Notes: a model not told the origin generated them from the letters alone. DNA of 62,000 nt from Lingula anatina (GCF_001039355.2 NW_019774169.1:410416-472415), one strand, 5' to 3'. Positions 1-13,200 are shown, numbered from the stretch's first letter. A program made the numbers and translations.

Positions 1-381
1 TTGGTTTTCTACTTTTTTCTTTTATGGTAAAGGCTGCACAGCTGGGTCTTCATTCTTTGCTGTAAAATAAATTAGTTTTATCCTTTACTTGTCCGATGAG
101 TCTTGATTCAAAGCCACTCCTCAGTCTCTCCTCCGTTTACGGTTTTCGTCCCTACACCTTGGATTGTTACCACTGCAGGCAGTCTGTGAACGCTTGTAAA
201 GTTATTTATCTTCTCTCTATCATATACCCTGCAGTAATTCATCATTTTACTCGGTTTAATATCAAAGAAAACAGAAATTAAATGCTAAATTGTACATGTA
301 GACATGATCATGCGCAGCAGACGATTCCGGTCTCCCTCCAGTATGGCTGCCGTTTGTTTTGATGACGAGGGCTACAATGGG
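1..381. mobile_element. Right end of a TIR transposon-like insertion (SRP19 intron 1, haplotype A)
   Basis: Ends in AATGGG followed by TTAA at 382-385. Read on the minus strand this gives TTAACCCATT, identical to the start of the insertion at 15647. A second inverted block, CAGCCATACTGGAGGGA on the minus strand at about 333-349, pairs with CGGCCATTCTGGAGGGA at about 15694-15710 (15 of 17). The intact allele at 18543/18544 has neither end. TTAA followed by CCC is typical of piggyBac-like elements, but the empty site lacks TTAA, so the superfamily is open. No transposase ORF is visible; the only ORF (96-281) is not recognisable. The element continues left of the window. Confidence 0.55.
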
Positions 382-573
382 TTAATAAGTAGATAGCTAT
401 ATTAGTTAATTTGAATAGCAGACAATGTCAGACCTTGATCAAATTTACCACATAAATGCGTTTAGAAAAGCACTGAAAATCAAAGACTCTTTTTAAGATC
501 TTCTGTGGTACTCATCTAAGATTGGTTGCCTTGGGAATCTGTCTTTGTTATATTTTTTGTCGTGGCATACCGG

Positions 574-1122
574 TGTCACGTGTACGGTCCGTTCTGCGTG
601 AACCATCCGTCCTGACTGATTGTACACGCAGCAGCAGCGTGTATGAGCCGTTCCATGAATGATCTGTTGTTATTCACCTGTACTGTTATATTTGGCTAGT
701 TCATTTCCTACCTCATTATACATTAACTATGATGGGGATAAAATTCATGTGTTAATTGATAATTTTGATAGAGAATCAGCGTCAAATTACAGTTCGACGC
801 ATGGTTGAACCTACCGTGGACGGGCCGTCGTTATTCAGCAGCTGGCTACTATTTTAGTATTGATTTTACTAGGCTAGTGTGTTGATATGGCCACCTGAGA
901 GAAATAGCAGTAGAGGTGAACATCTATAAGATATGAATACTTCTACAGATTATGTTTGAATTTTCAGTGTGTTCTCAACAGCACATGTTTATTAAAGGCT
1001 AAGAATGTATTGACGACTCTATAGAGACGGACTGTACACGACGGAAGTCTCTCAGATTTGCCTGCGCTTTGTGCCCATGAGCAGAACGGATGGTTCACGC
1101 TCCGGGCGGTACACGACACACG
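574..1122. mobile_element. 549-bp insertion with inverted ends in SRP19 intron 1
   Basis: The segment is absent from the other allele, where the flanks join at about 18740-18745. Its ends are imperfect inverted repeats: GCGTGAACCATCCGT at 596-610 is repeated exactly in reverse complement at 1086-1100, and the outer ends (TGTCACGTGTACGG against TGTGTCGTGTACCG) also pair. Any target-site duplication is very short (GG) or obscured. No coding capacity is seen, so it behaves like a non-autonomous DNA transposon (MITE). Confidence 0.6.
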
Positions 1123-1268
1123 GGTACTTTGCAGAGTTTTATGGATTTTAATTCATGTTATTTCAAGTTCCTTTAAAACACATACGCATGTTATATCCTT
1201 TCTCACAGTCTCAAACCATAGTTCTATTGAATGATTTTAGACTTGATGAATCAATACTCTCATTTCAG

Positions 1269-2357
1269 TTGGATATGTGTGTACCCTGCCTATATCAACA
1301 GTCGTAAAAGTGTGTTAGAAGGAAGGAAAATTCCAAAGGATAAAGTAAGTCTTTTCCCCAATACTTAAAGAGAAACATTTAAGTGTAAATATGTCAAAAC
1401 CATTTTGCATTGCCCGTGGAAAAATAGGAATAGATCACACCAATAAAAGCATCAGAGATAGCTTAAAACGAGGCTTTCAGCTTATGAGACTGAAAATGTG
1501 TCAGAATCCATGTGAGTTATGGTTAACTTTTCATTGACAGGTTAAAACACTGGGCATGTTGTCTTTGAAAGCAATACAGAAGAGACATTCAAAAACTTAG
1601 TGAATTTGTTCTGTTGTACAAAAGACTGACTGTAATGCAACAGCTCTTAGGAAAAAATGAACAGAAATGTCTGTGGATAACTTCTGTCAGCTTTTATTTG
1701 TTATAGCACTGCAGTTGCTAGACAGTCTGCCTTTACTTCCAACCATCCTCCAAATCTTGACCATCCCCTTTAAGTTTCAAAAGTTTTAGGTGTCTTTGAT
1801 GATTCCCACCAGACTGCCAATACGATATTCTAAAAGTTGTAAGAATTCTACAATTTTTTTCATTTTAATTGCAGACTTGATTTATAATATGTGTTTTTCA
1901 GTGCGACACTGTTTTCCTATTCACTCCTCTCATTAGTTCTGTTTCATTTCTTTTTAGGCTGTGGATAACCCAACATATTCTGAAATCCGTGATATATGTG
2001 CATCTGCAGGAATGACAGTAGGAGTAGAGGTAGAAGTGCTTCACAATCACAACTACATCTTAGTTATACACAAAGTTAGTCAATAATTACATTTCATAAA
2101 ACCTAGAATGCATCAGAAATGGCCTATTATCAGCAAGTTTATTTTAACAGTATTGTGAAACACCTTTGCAAATTTATTAGTAGAAAAGTCAATGAAAATT
2201 GAGTTTGTTTGTAATATTTATAATATGTTGTGCTTATATTTTAAGAATAAAGTATATCCACGAGAAAGGGATCCTAGGGACATGAGATTCAGAGGAAGAA
2301 TCAGAATACAGTTGAAAAAAGAAGATGGTACTCCAATGTTAGATAAATTTCCAACTA
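1269..2357 (+). CDS. SRP19: SRP19 exons 2-4, allelic copy A (partial)
   Basis: Exons at 1269-1344, 1958-2029 and 2246-2357 encode the same residues as exons 2-4 of the complete copy at 18884-20011, with the same splice sites and phases. Motifs include the VYPAYINSRK core, and YPRERDPRDMRFRGRIRIQL, which matches the SRP RNA-binding region of SRP19. Exon 1 is missing here and lies at 15280-15326. Exon 5 is missing because the contig ends at the N at 2464. Coding bases are unchanged while introns differ by SNPs, indels and the 549-bp insertion. This is therefore an intact allele cut by assembly, not a decayed pseudogene. Confidence 0.85.
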
Positions 2358-3045
2358 GTAAGTATTCAAAATTTGTCTGGTAGTCTGGTAGAAAAGTATC
2401 AATCAATGATGTTAGACAGCATATTTAAGTGTTGAGGAAATCATCTGAACATCATTTGCATTANCAACAAAATGCTCAAAAATGTCAGGGAAGTACTGGT
2501 TTCAGTTTTTTAAAATTTATATCGAATAAAGTTTATGAAATTTGCAATATTATGTAAAAAAATCATGAAAATTAAACCATGCGAAGTATAGTTTATTTGA
2601 TGCGCAATATTTATAGTGCTTGATCTGCACGGATGCCATCCCAGCCATGTGCTTGTGCGGTCGCCAATTTGGGTTTGTTTCCGGGTCATTAGATTAACAT
2701 ACAGCCATAATTGCCCTAATTGGTCACAAGCAATTTGAGCTGCAGCTACCGCTGAGTGATCACCGCTGGTCAGTAGTGACAGGTTTTAAGCTGAAAAGTG
2801 TGGACACTTTTGGTGCATTTTTGCAGTTAAAAAACTTCAATATCTTTGTTGCTTGTAGGAATATTAAAAAAATTCCAAGTGATTTCATCCGGTTTTTGCA
2901 TTACCTTTCAGATGATATAAGTATTATAATTTTCTGATCAGTTTGAAAATTTTTCTGATATACCTAGTAGGTGGATAGTAGATGGATGTTAGCCAAAAAG
3001 TAGCAGAGAATTATCAACGTAGGTCCTGAAGTATAGTGCAATAAA

Positions 3046-3517
3046 CAGGGCCGTAGCCTCCGGGGGGCAGGGGGGGCAGTTGAGGTGCAATAAAAAAAAA
3101 ATTATAACAATAATCGCAAAGGTAAAAGAAAAATAATTGCAAAGTTGGTATCTGTGAGAAAATGCACTCATTGCCACAAGACAATCATTCAACAATCTGT
3201 TTACAAAGGTGTACTGTTTTTAGCCAACTCAGTTCATGCCAAAAAGCTCACCCTCCCTTAGGGAGCTTTCCCCCAGGCTGTTATCAGGCTATTGTTTACC
3301 CTGACTGTTTGCCCAACAAAGCTGGGAGGGCTGTTTTGAAAAAAAATGACTGTACTTATGGCAAAATGAACCCACAATTTCTGACTTCTGATTGAGCAAA
3401 AAATAACAGTTAAAATGCACCAGATGCCACATTATACATACAGTTTTTAAAAATTTTCCACACCCCCTCGTGTCCACTTACTGCCCCTCCTGGCATTTTG
3501 CTCAGGCTGCGGCCCTG
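3046..3517. mobile_element. MITE with hAT-like terminal inverted repeats
   Basis: The left end is CAGGGCCGTAGCCT. The right end, read on the minus strand, is CAGGGCCGCAGCCT (13 of 14). Subterminal G-rich blocks (GGGGGCAGGGGGGGCAG on the left) are typical of hAT-type non-autonomous elements. ATAAA flanks both ends (3041-3045 and 3518-3522), shorter than the 8-bp duplication usual for hAT, so the superfamily is tentative. At 472 bp with no transposase, it cannot be autonomous. Confidence 0.6.
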
Positions 3518-3705
3518 ATAAATATAAGATGCTGTGTTTGCTAAATGATACGTTATTCTAGCAATTTTTCCTAGTGGTCATTTTTCTGTAATAGTGTTCT
3601 TGGATATTGTGTTGATGGCAACATTATCATTGCTGTATTGACATCAAGCTGCCTGTTTACATCACGTGCCTTCAACACTGACATGATCGGTTACTTGTTG
3701 ATACA

Positions 3706-3857
3706 TCCCCGCACCGATACTCCCCCACAATTACAGATATACTGAGGGGGATTATCGGTGTGGGGATCTATTGGTGTGGGGGAGTAACAGCGTGGGGGAG
3801 TATCGGTGCAGGGGAGTAACACTGCGGGGAAGAGTATCGGTGCAGGGAAGTATCGAC
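3706..3857. repeat. Foldback / degenerate G-rich minisatellite
   Basis: A motif like GGGGGAGTATCGGTGCAGGG recurs about four to five times between 3745 and 3857. Its reverse complement, CCCGCACCGATACTCCCCCA, occurs once at 3708-3727. The 3706-3728 arm pairs almost perfectly with 3792-3815, so a long hairpin is possible. Function unknown. Confidence 0.6.
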
Positions 3858-3960
3858 ATGACCCCACATCATCAGCATATGATGGGATGTAATGCCAACC
3901 CCTAAATACATGAAATATGTGGTTTCTTTTCTTGTTCAAACTGCAATAAATATATCATTG

Positions 3961-3970
3961 CCCCCCCCCC
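3961..3970. repeat. C10 homopolymer
   Basis: Ten consecutive C bases; prone to sequencing error. Confidence 0.9.
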
Positions 3971-5298
3971 GCTCCTCAGAACATCAAGGATGCAAACTTC
4001 AAAACTAAAAACTGTATAAATATTTTGTATTGTGCAAAAGTCGACATTTTTCAAAATAAATTTATTTTCTGATAAAGTAACAATAAAATCCTTTTCTCCT
4101 TGGCACTTTCCCAATGTTGTAAACCATCGTTATTGCCAATATTTATATACAGTTTTACTCAACCAGAACAGATTGGATCCAGACATTACTTCACAAGTAA
4201 AATTGTTGCATTAAAATGAAATCTAAATAAAAGAAAAGATGTCTCTACCAGCTATGTTCCAGTTCATGTATCACAGTCAGCATGTTACCTATCACCACTT
4301 TGATACTGTCGAAATGTTTGGAAGTCCAACCCTAATAAAAATGCACTCTTCAACTAATATATGCTTTTGTTTTTACATAGAAAGTAAAACATATCTACTG
4401 GTAAGTTTGTCATTTCTATAACACATCACAATTGCACTAGGAACAAAATTAAAAATTCCATAGAATAAAAGTTGTGCTAGAGAATCAAAAATAATTTCAG
4501 AAAATACTAGGCGAAAAAAAAAAAAAAACTGTCAGAAAAAAAATAGACAAATAAAACGCTGTGTGTTTAACTTTAAACACTGATATCAATAATGATAAAA
4601 TATTCATAAGTGGTTCTTTCTCCATTCTCTTGGGATAAATAGTATTAAGAAGTAAAAAATACACCAAATTCAGGAAACAAAAATAATTTTGTTGAACTCA
4701 TTACTCTACAATTAAATATTATCACTGACTCTAAACTTCTTGGAAAAGTTAAATTCTTAAAAATTTCCTTATAAAAGCATAATTTTTGACTAATAAAGAT
4801 ATAATATAAAACTGACAAATCTTTTGATCTGAAAAATTTGTAATGGGAGATGGAGTGTCCCATCATATCCTAATTAAAATATGTCATACAGCTGATTGTA
4901 ATTTACTGACATTTCTGTAGAACTGAGATCTAGAATATAGTGGATAAAAGTTATACAATGTGCAAAACATATACACATTTTGAAGTAAAAAGCAACTGTT
5001 TTTTTAATACATCATTCTACAAAACTGGGCTGATATTCAACTCTGCAGTCTCAATTGTCGAGTTAAACAAATTCAGTTTAACTTAATCCTCTGGTGTGAA
5101 CTGGTTTATTCTTTGTATGTCTGTCAAACAAAACCAGAGAGGCAAACAATCTGACATACAAAAATAAGCATCGGTTGGTCTTCATTCTCGTGATCAAAGG
5201 TCTGTTATTTGAGTATTTTATGCAGGTAACAATCTATTCGGATTTCATTTGGAAACAAAAATTTCAAAAGGCAATCCCCCCTCCCAAAGGAAAAAAAA

Positions 5299-8200
5299 TT
5301 AGGCATATTCATCTTTCAATGAACCATAACGTAAAGTAAAAGAAGCATAATTTGCCTGGCCCAGTTTTTCTCCTGCTCTGTAACTACCAAATAAAAACTT
5401 TCCAAAATCTGTACTTTTGAACCTCTGAAAAAGAGATGGCTTGTCTTCCTCAACACTTTGAAACTCAAAGCTGGCCACCTCAGGATCAATGGGCACCATC
5501 AGTTTTCGCCTAGAATACACTGTGTATCCTATGGCTGCTGCGATGATGAAAATCACCATTAGTGCAAATAATATAGGAACAAACTGGTTGACGGGCTTAT
5601 AGTCTGGAAGGAAAATATCACAAATATCAATTCAGGCTGTCATCTGGTGAGAATATCTCAAAATGAAATGATTATAAAAATAATTCTCATCCAAATGAAC
5701 TGCGCAAGACTACCTAAATATGTGATTAAATACACTGTAATTTTATAGTCCTGTGAAAAATGGTGCATGAAAGGCACAAATAACATATTTCATCATTCTA
5801 CATTTAATCAAGTAAAATGTATACATACCAGGGGCATCCACTTGAAGTGTATAATTACCACTCGTCACACTAACTTCATTTGATACAGTGAAATTCATCA
5901 TATATTTGCCTCCTTGGTGAAAAACAATATTCAGCAGAGAAACATCAAGTGTACACGTGTCCAAATTTGATGCTTGGTAGCAAGTGTTATTATCATCTCC
6001 TTTGTGTGCACAGATAGTTATATTCAGTGGAACACTGAAAATATAGGGAAAAGACAAAATATTGTCACATTCATGTTTTACTATGGTGATATTAAGCATC
6101 AAAAATTGACAAGGAAGCACATATTTTTAAAAGTAATTAAAACAACACAAATAAACAGCTAGTTACTACTAAATAAGTAGTAAGAATGTGTCTTTTAATA
6201 AGTCTTAAAACAGAGCTAATGAAGGTGTCTAGTGTTTTAAGTGTACCACATACTTGTTGAGGGTGAAAGGAACAGGTCTTTCTATAGAGGCAAATGTTAA
6301 AACAACACTAGTCTCACCTTCCAGTACACGTTATCTTTCCAGAAAGCTTCTGTTCTGTCAAGAGAATAGTGTCTAACTTCAAATCCAGGTTTCCAACAGC
6401 ATCTGCAAATATAGGTGGTTATTTTATCAAATTCTTCTCATTTATTCTATATTTTGTCTGAAAATTGAATCAACAGGCAGGATACAGAATAATCTTCCTT
6501 TGCATTCTTCTTAAAAATGCTACACACTAAGAGCAAAGTATGTCAAAATTCAGCTTTATTCCAATAGTAATCTTTAAGCACATTTGGCCATTTTTTACTC
6601 AAACTGATATATATTAACATATTGTCAAAAAGAAATAACCCTAGAAAGATGATATTGCAGTTTTCTCATCAAACCGTCCAGCGGTCATTTGGACAACTGC
6701 CAGCACCACAGGATGGTCTATATTTTCAAAGACGGCTGGACGGCTTAAGGATTTTTTAAAAATATGATGGCTTTGGGCATACTTTTGTAGGAAATAACAG
6801 GTGGTAATTTTGGATGACCTGTACCCCCAATCCTGGGAAAAGCCCTGTACTGCATTAAAAATAAACTTCAGCTATCTAAAATTTGTAAGCAGCAGGAAAA
6901 ATTACCTTTTAATACAAGGGACTTATTTGTCAACTTTGTCTTCACCATTTGTGTACTGTTTGTGTCATTCAACATCATCACAACAGTTGTATTCAGAGTC
7001 ATGAGCTGCTTTCCTGAACTTGTAAATATGTATGTGAAATTATTGTTTTTTTCATTGTCTTCATCTTTGTATATGCTAACCTCAGGATTCCAGTGGTAGA
7101 AATAAGACATGTTCAGTATTTCCGGATTAGTAAAATTGTCCAATGCCTTGGCATAAAATGTTACGTTTGTCCCTGTGGCAAAAGTTGTTCCATTATTCAG
7201 TTTAGATTTAACCTTCTGAGAAATTAATACATTGACATTGAGGAATTCTGAAATTAAAAAAGAATTTACATATATGAATGTAAACATCAACAAAGGATTG
7301 TAATGGAATGCGATATCAATCAAAAATAAAATAAGTGAGTTGCATCTGTAAAATCATAATGACTAATAACCTAAATAACTAAGGGCAACATCTGGATTAC
7401 TATATGTGTGGGTTAATTCCAATCAGGTTATCTAGAACTATGCATTGATAAAATCTAAAGTACAGGGCAACCTATTATTTTAATGTTATCTAGGCTACAC
7501 ACAATGCTGAACACAGTGTAAGAGTTTTGCATTGTTGTGGCTCTGTTTCTAATTTCAACAACCAGGGCTATGCAAGAAGTGGTAATAGTTCGAGATAAGC
7601 TCTTGGAATTTGTACAGCTTTGATGTCTTATATTAATTAAATGACAATGAACTTGTTTTCAGTGGCAGACATACCAAAATCAACCCTTTACATTATATAT
7701 GAATGGAATCATATATAACACAAACATATAACGGTTCTTGATGATCTTGATGATTATAAAAATTCTTCTTAAATACTATTGTAATTTTGCAAAGGACCAT
7801 TTATTAAATGACAACAGACAAATCAAACTAAAACGATGTCAATAGATTGCTTTACAAATAATAATAATAACTACTATCTGTTTGAAAAAAAAAACAAAAA
7901 CAGGCAAATTTATAAACTTACATTTCATCCTGTAAAGAACTTACCTGTAATAGTAAATGATGTATAGTTTTGAGCAATAAGGGTATCATTAGTACCAACT
8001 TTCCGAGGCTTGTAAACCTGTACAGTCATATTATATGTTCCCGGTATAACATCAGGATTCCCAAAATAATCTCTATAAAAAGAAAATCTTTTTCTTCTCT
8101 GTATTGGGTGGACAGTTTTGTCTGCTCCATCAGTCCATATATATTGAAAATAGGTTGGTTCTTTATCTGGGCTGTGATGAAGATTCACCAGATCAACATA

Positions 8201-9482
8201 AAATATTAGGGTTGAATCAAGAACTCCTATCTGGGTGCAACTGAGATGGAGTTCATAATCTGAAAAGAAAATAATATTCAGTGCTACTGGTTCTTCATAA
8301 TGTATGTTTCTGATATTCATAATGCACACTTGATTAACTACATTTTAAAATATGTGTGTGAGGGGGAATGGTATATGTGTACTGTATATTCATTAATTTT
8401 TTAGTCTGAGAAAAAATGTTTTTCCTATTTCAAAAGAGACTGTCACTTGCAACTTAGACCCAAAATCCAATACAAATACATTTGAAGTCCTACTGTGTCT
8501 GTCTGATTAAGTATGGTGCTACATGTATCTATGCCATCTATGATAAAAAAAATTGTCCATTACAACCCCGGTGTGCAATCACTAGGGCTTTTAACTTTAT
8601 ATATATGGCAGTGGTTGTTACAACAGTGGTTTGCTTTTTAATCATAACTACTACATGGTCTTCTGTGAAATATTATAAGGTTAATGTGTCACAAATGGGC
8701 AGGGAATATAACTCCAGACATCACAGTAAGAGACGTGATATGTTATCTTCATGTTAACTGATGAAATATTGTCAATTGCACAGTCACAGTAGCACTCCTT
8801 CAACTGATTACCAAATACACTGGTCATGTTCTGATCACCTACCGGGTATTTATCATGCACTGCACCATTATCACGGATCACTCTTAACACACACCATTTA
8901 TTATTAAAAATTATCAGGCAAAGTTTCTCATTTATTAATACTATGCAAATAATTTTGAATATCCTGGCTTTTGCACTACTACCGGCCGGGGCACATGTAT
9001 TTGTGATAAGTATCTATTTGTATTACAATCATCCTGATACCAATACTAGTAATTTTATAACCCCATGCAGCTAATATAAATGTAGATCTATGCTAATTTT
9101 AATTGGAGAACACTGAACAATGAAACATTTGTCTGCTTCAAAAAATGAAAGGACACATTAAAGACTACGTGTCTGAATTATTTATTAACATTAAAAAAAG
9201 GGTGACAAATGACAACGAGAGAAATTCGCTGTAGACTAGTATTATCACCTAAGTCAACCTATCATTCTTCTCAATGATGATTTAACAGCAGGTCAGATAG
9301 CATTTTTGATACTTCAATCATCGCTTTTATATGTACTCACCTACTGAACTGGTACGGCTATGGTTCTCTTGCATAAGTTGCGAAGAGGTCATGGTTCCCC
9401 CTAGGCTTAGTACTAGTACAGCCAGCATGTACGAGTGCATTTGAACAAGAGTAGAAAATGATAATAATCCCTCGATTTTCAT
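5299..9482 (-). CDS. TMEM130: TMEM130-like PKD-domain type I membrane glycoprotein
   Basis: Six exons on the minus strand: 9341-9482, 7945-8259, 6906-7247, 6318-6402, 5829-6034 and 5299-5603. All have GT-AG sites and matching phases, and the total is 1395 bp (464 aa plus stop). The start ATG at 9482 is followed by a hydrophobic signal segment (MLAVLVLSLG). Two beta-sandwich modules follow: YELHLSC..., then EFLNVNVLIS, with FYHWNPEV...YIFTSSGKQLMTLNTTV resembling a PKD fold. Many N-x-S/T sites are present. One membrane span lies near FVPILFALMVIFIIAAAIGY, and a short cytosolic tail has VASFEFQSVEEDKP, comparable to VADFDFSPMSDKNP of human TMEM130 (435 aa; recalled, not searched). GPNMB and PMEL are relatives but longer. 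The biological role of the family is poorly known. Confidence 0.82.
6672..6747. repeat. Short inverted repeat in a TMEM130-like intron
   Basis: CCGTCCAGC near 6676 and its complement GCTGGACGG near 6733 are about 50 bases apart. The left arm context (CGTCCAGCGG, then CAT, then TGGA) resembles the subterminal block of the insertion at about 15688-15706, so it could be a fragment of a related element. Confidence 0.35.
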
Positions 9483-10296
9483 CTTCAGTTTACATCCTTG
9501 TAAATTACTCTGTTAACATTTTCTCTTGCTATATCTCTATTCAAATTGTCAAGACACAGTTACCTTCCACAGCATTCTGCTTTCACGCATTCAAGCACCA
9601 CTACTGCAGCCCGTTTTAAGACTTCAGAAGCTGAAGAGTTACATCAAAACAAAAGTGACTGTTTCACTCTTCAAACACGAAAGCGCCGAGGATTTGACGA
9701 CAGGTGTTTGTTTTGCTACGTTACGCTACGTTTTGCTACGCGTTTATCTGAAATTCTTTTAGAACCAAATGGCAGCTGTGCTCTTCTAATAAACTCCAAA
9801 CGACAAGGAGTTCTTCATGCAGGCACTGCAATATGTTGTTTTTTTAATGGCTGAGACTTCAAGTGTTAGCATTATGAATTGAATACATGCCTCACAGTGG
9901 ATGTCATTTGCTGCACACCCAAGTTTGAGTGAGGTAATACTGAGAAAAAATATAACAATAAACATAACAGACGTTGTCATTACATATTGGTATATTACAC
10001 TAATCATCATACATGTAACATATTTGGCAAGAGTGATATCTTTCAAATTGCATTGAGGTAAACTGTTTTAGCACTATTGTAAGAAGTCTTTTTCTTAGCT
10101 TCTGTATTGCTTACTACACTGTATAAATGCCAGTCATTATGCAGTCTTTATGAAATATTTGACATATTGCACTAAATCGTTTTTTGTTGAGAGAAATGAT
10201 GTACATGTAGGTCAATAAACTGATGATAGTTAAAGTAATAGAGATTTTGATATCTTGATTCCCATAGTCTGGTTCTACATTTGCTGCAAATTATTT
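9483..10296. promoter_or_regulatory. Spacer containing the likely TMEM130-like promoter
   Basis: This lies between the TMEM130-like start codon and the stop of the upstream coiled-coil gene on the same strand. It must hold the TMEM130-like 5' UTR and promoter, and the 3' UTR of the coiled-coil gene. A locally GC-rich patch (about 9600-9790, with CGAAAGCGCCGAGG) is the best promoter candidate. No clear TATA box was seen, and the short ORFs here are not convincing. Confidence 0.35.
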
Positions 10297-13200
10297 TCAG
10301 AAGCCTTCACCCCTAGAAATAAAAATGAAAAATATTAATTATAATAATTATTGATATTAATGAATAAATAGATTCTGGAGCAAGAAAAGGAAAGTCAAAA
10401 TAGTGTATATCAAGCTAACATTTTAACATTTAAAGACAACCAACCCTATTATTACAGTTGAATAATATATGTATTTATAACAATAAATAAAACAGAATGG
10501 AAACTTACAAAGTTACATTAGACCTCCTCCGTGCACTTAATCTCAATTTTCTCTTCTTGCGATCTTCATTTGAAGTTTCAAACACCATTTCTTGGTATAT
10601 GGGTGTCACCTATATTGGTAAGACCAATAAAATGGTACAAAACTATTATCTTCTCTAATTCCAATGAAATGTGTGACTTATTCACATTAATATTCTAAAA
10701 AATGCTTTCTTTCAGGTAACATGAACACCAGTCATTCTGTTCAACCATGGAATATTACAATATGAAGCAGCTAAGTTGGTTAACTAAAAGATCTGATAGC
10801 AATACATTAACTGTAACATGGGAATAACATGCAAAATTGTTTTACAGTACGTGAAACAATCCTTAAATTACTAAAGGTTGATGAGGTATTGCAATGGAGG
10901 TCTCTACTCTAACCTTGTATCCATGAAATTTGTCCACAACCAGCTGTATTTGTACATTGGCCATGGTCTCTTTGAGTATTTCCTTGGCCGGGTCTGGATG
11001 TTCTGCTTCCTCCTCAAGTTCTTGAATCCTTCGCTTACGCTCCTCAGCACATTCTTTGTCAACAAACTTGATGGCAGCTCTGAAATGAAATTAATCTTGT
11101 GATTTTCATTTTGATTAATTATTAATACAATAAAAGAAGAGAAAAAGATTCAATAGCTGTAACAATCATTAAATTTCCTGAACACACAATAAACGTAAGT
11201 TCATGTTACCTTCTGCTAAGCTGTTCCAGAAACAGTCTCTTTCTGACCTCAGATAAATCCACAGAAATGTATTCAGCCTCTGTGACTTGTTGCTAAAAAA
11301 ATTGAATACAAAATAAATAAACAAATAAGTACTGTAACATAATGTAGGTGGGCATATTTTATAATGAACATCAATTATTTTTTAATTATTTTTCTATTTT
11401 CTTCATGCAAATAATATTTCTCATGCTAAAGAGTGCTTAACTGGTAAACTTACCAATACCAATGCAAAATGTCTGTTCATTTCTGACTGCAGTTCATCCC
11501 AAGCCTTCATGCATTTCTGTGTAAGGGATTCCTTGGCCAGAACTTTAAATTCATTAGCCCGGCGAAACTGTTCTACTCTTGTCTGAAGTAATAGTAATTT
11601 TACATTAAATTTTTTTAACAAATTCTGTTTGTGTTTTCTTATCATTTCACATACAACAAATACTGTAGTTGCTGTTCCTGGTGCAATATAATAAAAATGA
11701 ATAATTTCATAAATGCAATAGTTTTTAAATTTACATTATAATCAGGCAACTTACATTTTTCTTTATCATAAATCTTACCAGAACATCAAACTGAATCCTG
11801 TATAACCCGTTCTTCATTTCTCGCAAAGCCCTGTCCTTCATCTCCTCAGCATAGTGTATCAACTCTCCATCCAGGTCCTCCTCATCCTCCTATATAATAA
11901 AGAACTTCACTTGTAACAGATAGCTCATAACCACTGGTGTCATCCTCATCACAATATTTTACCAGCACAATATATTTTCTTTTATTCAATTGGCTCAAAC
12001 ATTCTTTTGTTTAAGAGAACCAAGGAGTTATATACAGTGCATATATATATAAATACTAGTATATATATATATAGAGAGAGAGGGCTGAAATAAAGTGGTT
12101 CTCCTTAATGCATTTTGCTATCCAGGTTGATATTAAGTTGGCAAAAAAGAAATGAAATCTAATGCATTGCCCCTTTCACATCCTGTAACACACCATTCTA
12201 ATTTCAGTATTTATCAAATATGCGAGTGTGAAGGTAAAGTGTACATGTACCTCCATCAATTCCATGGCATCTAACAGGTCTTCTTGCATAATATGCTTCC
12301 TCTGGTTGGTGACAGATATGTACTTCAGTAGGTTCTCTGTGCTTGGGGACTAATAGATAAACATACTCATTTATCAAATAACTCCATAAAACAATAAGTA
12401 ACAATATAATGAAGAGCAATTAGGAAAATTAAATGACCTCAAATCATCATGGTGATTTTATTTTAAAAATATGGTATGTTAAGGAATCTAAATAGAGATA
12501 TTTTGTGGAAACATGAAAATAGAATAAAAATGCTTTTCATTCAATAGACATGAACTTAGATGGTTCACTGGCCAAAATTTCCCTTTACCTGCTCTAGATC
12601 ATAACCCCCGCTTAAATTTTCCATTATTTTTATTTGCCGCTGTCTTTCCTCTTCCATCTCACGATCTAAATCTCTCTTGTGGATCTTTTGGATGAGAATA
12701 CCCTGCATGTGGTCTTTCACCACCTGGGCATTCTTAAATGTTGTTCTTTTTCTCTTCAGGGTATTTGACTGGAATTAATATAAATCCATATAAAAACTGC
12801 TGATGCTCTTTCAACCCCACTAGGGTTATTCATATTATATCTTATTCCTGCAAAGCTCAGTTATATACTTAATTCTCAAAACAATAGTTGTGAGCTTTTT
12901 CTGAATTCATTTTTGTCATTTATATATTTAGCGGCTTCAACTGCTAATAGCAATCCTTGTTCTTCACTAATTACTCCAGTCAAAGACAGAAGGACAATAA
13001 AAATTTAACAGCTTATGGAAAAGCTTCTCAGAAAGACCAATATGAAATATTTGCTTAAGTTGAAAAAATGAAAAAGCATTTACTACTGTACACACTACTT
13101 AAAAATAAAAGAGGTTTCCAAATTTAGCTACATACATATTTTTATGTTTCATGGAGCATGTGTCTATTGCTTCAACACTGCACTTACAGTACTCCACTTT

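Larger units (their letters stand above)
2465..5298. other. Intergenic stretch downstream of the TMEM130-like gene
   Basis: No exon with supported splice sites was found. It holds a MITE (3046-3517), a foldback repeat (3706-3857), a C10 run (3961-3970) and AT-rich sequence. Roughly the last kilobase before 5298 is probably the 3' UTR of the minus-strand TMEM130-like gene. Short ORFs here are unconvincing. Confidence 0.5.

Noticed and set aside
382-2463. SRP19 retropseudogene or decayed duplicate
   Set aside because: Introns and splice sites are retained and the coding sequence is unchanged; the N at the end explains the missing exon.
8681-8890. Minus-strand ORF in the TMEM130-like first intron (VIRDNGAVHDKYPVGDQNMT)
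   Set aside because: It can follow exon 1 in phase, but it has no usable donor before its stop. Exon 9341-9482 already joins 8259 in frame with better family similarity.
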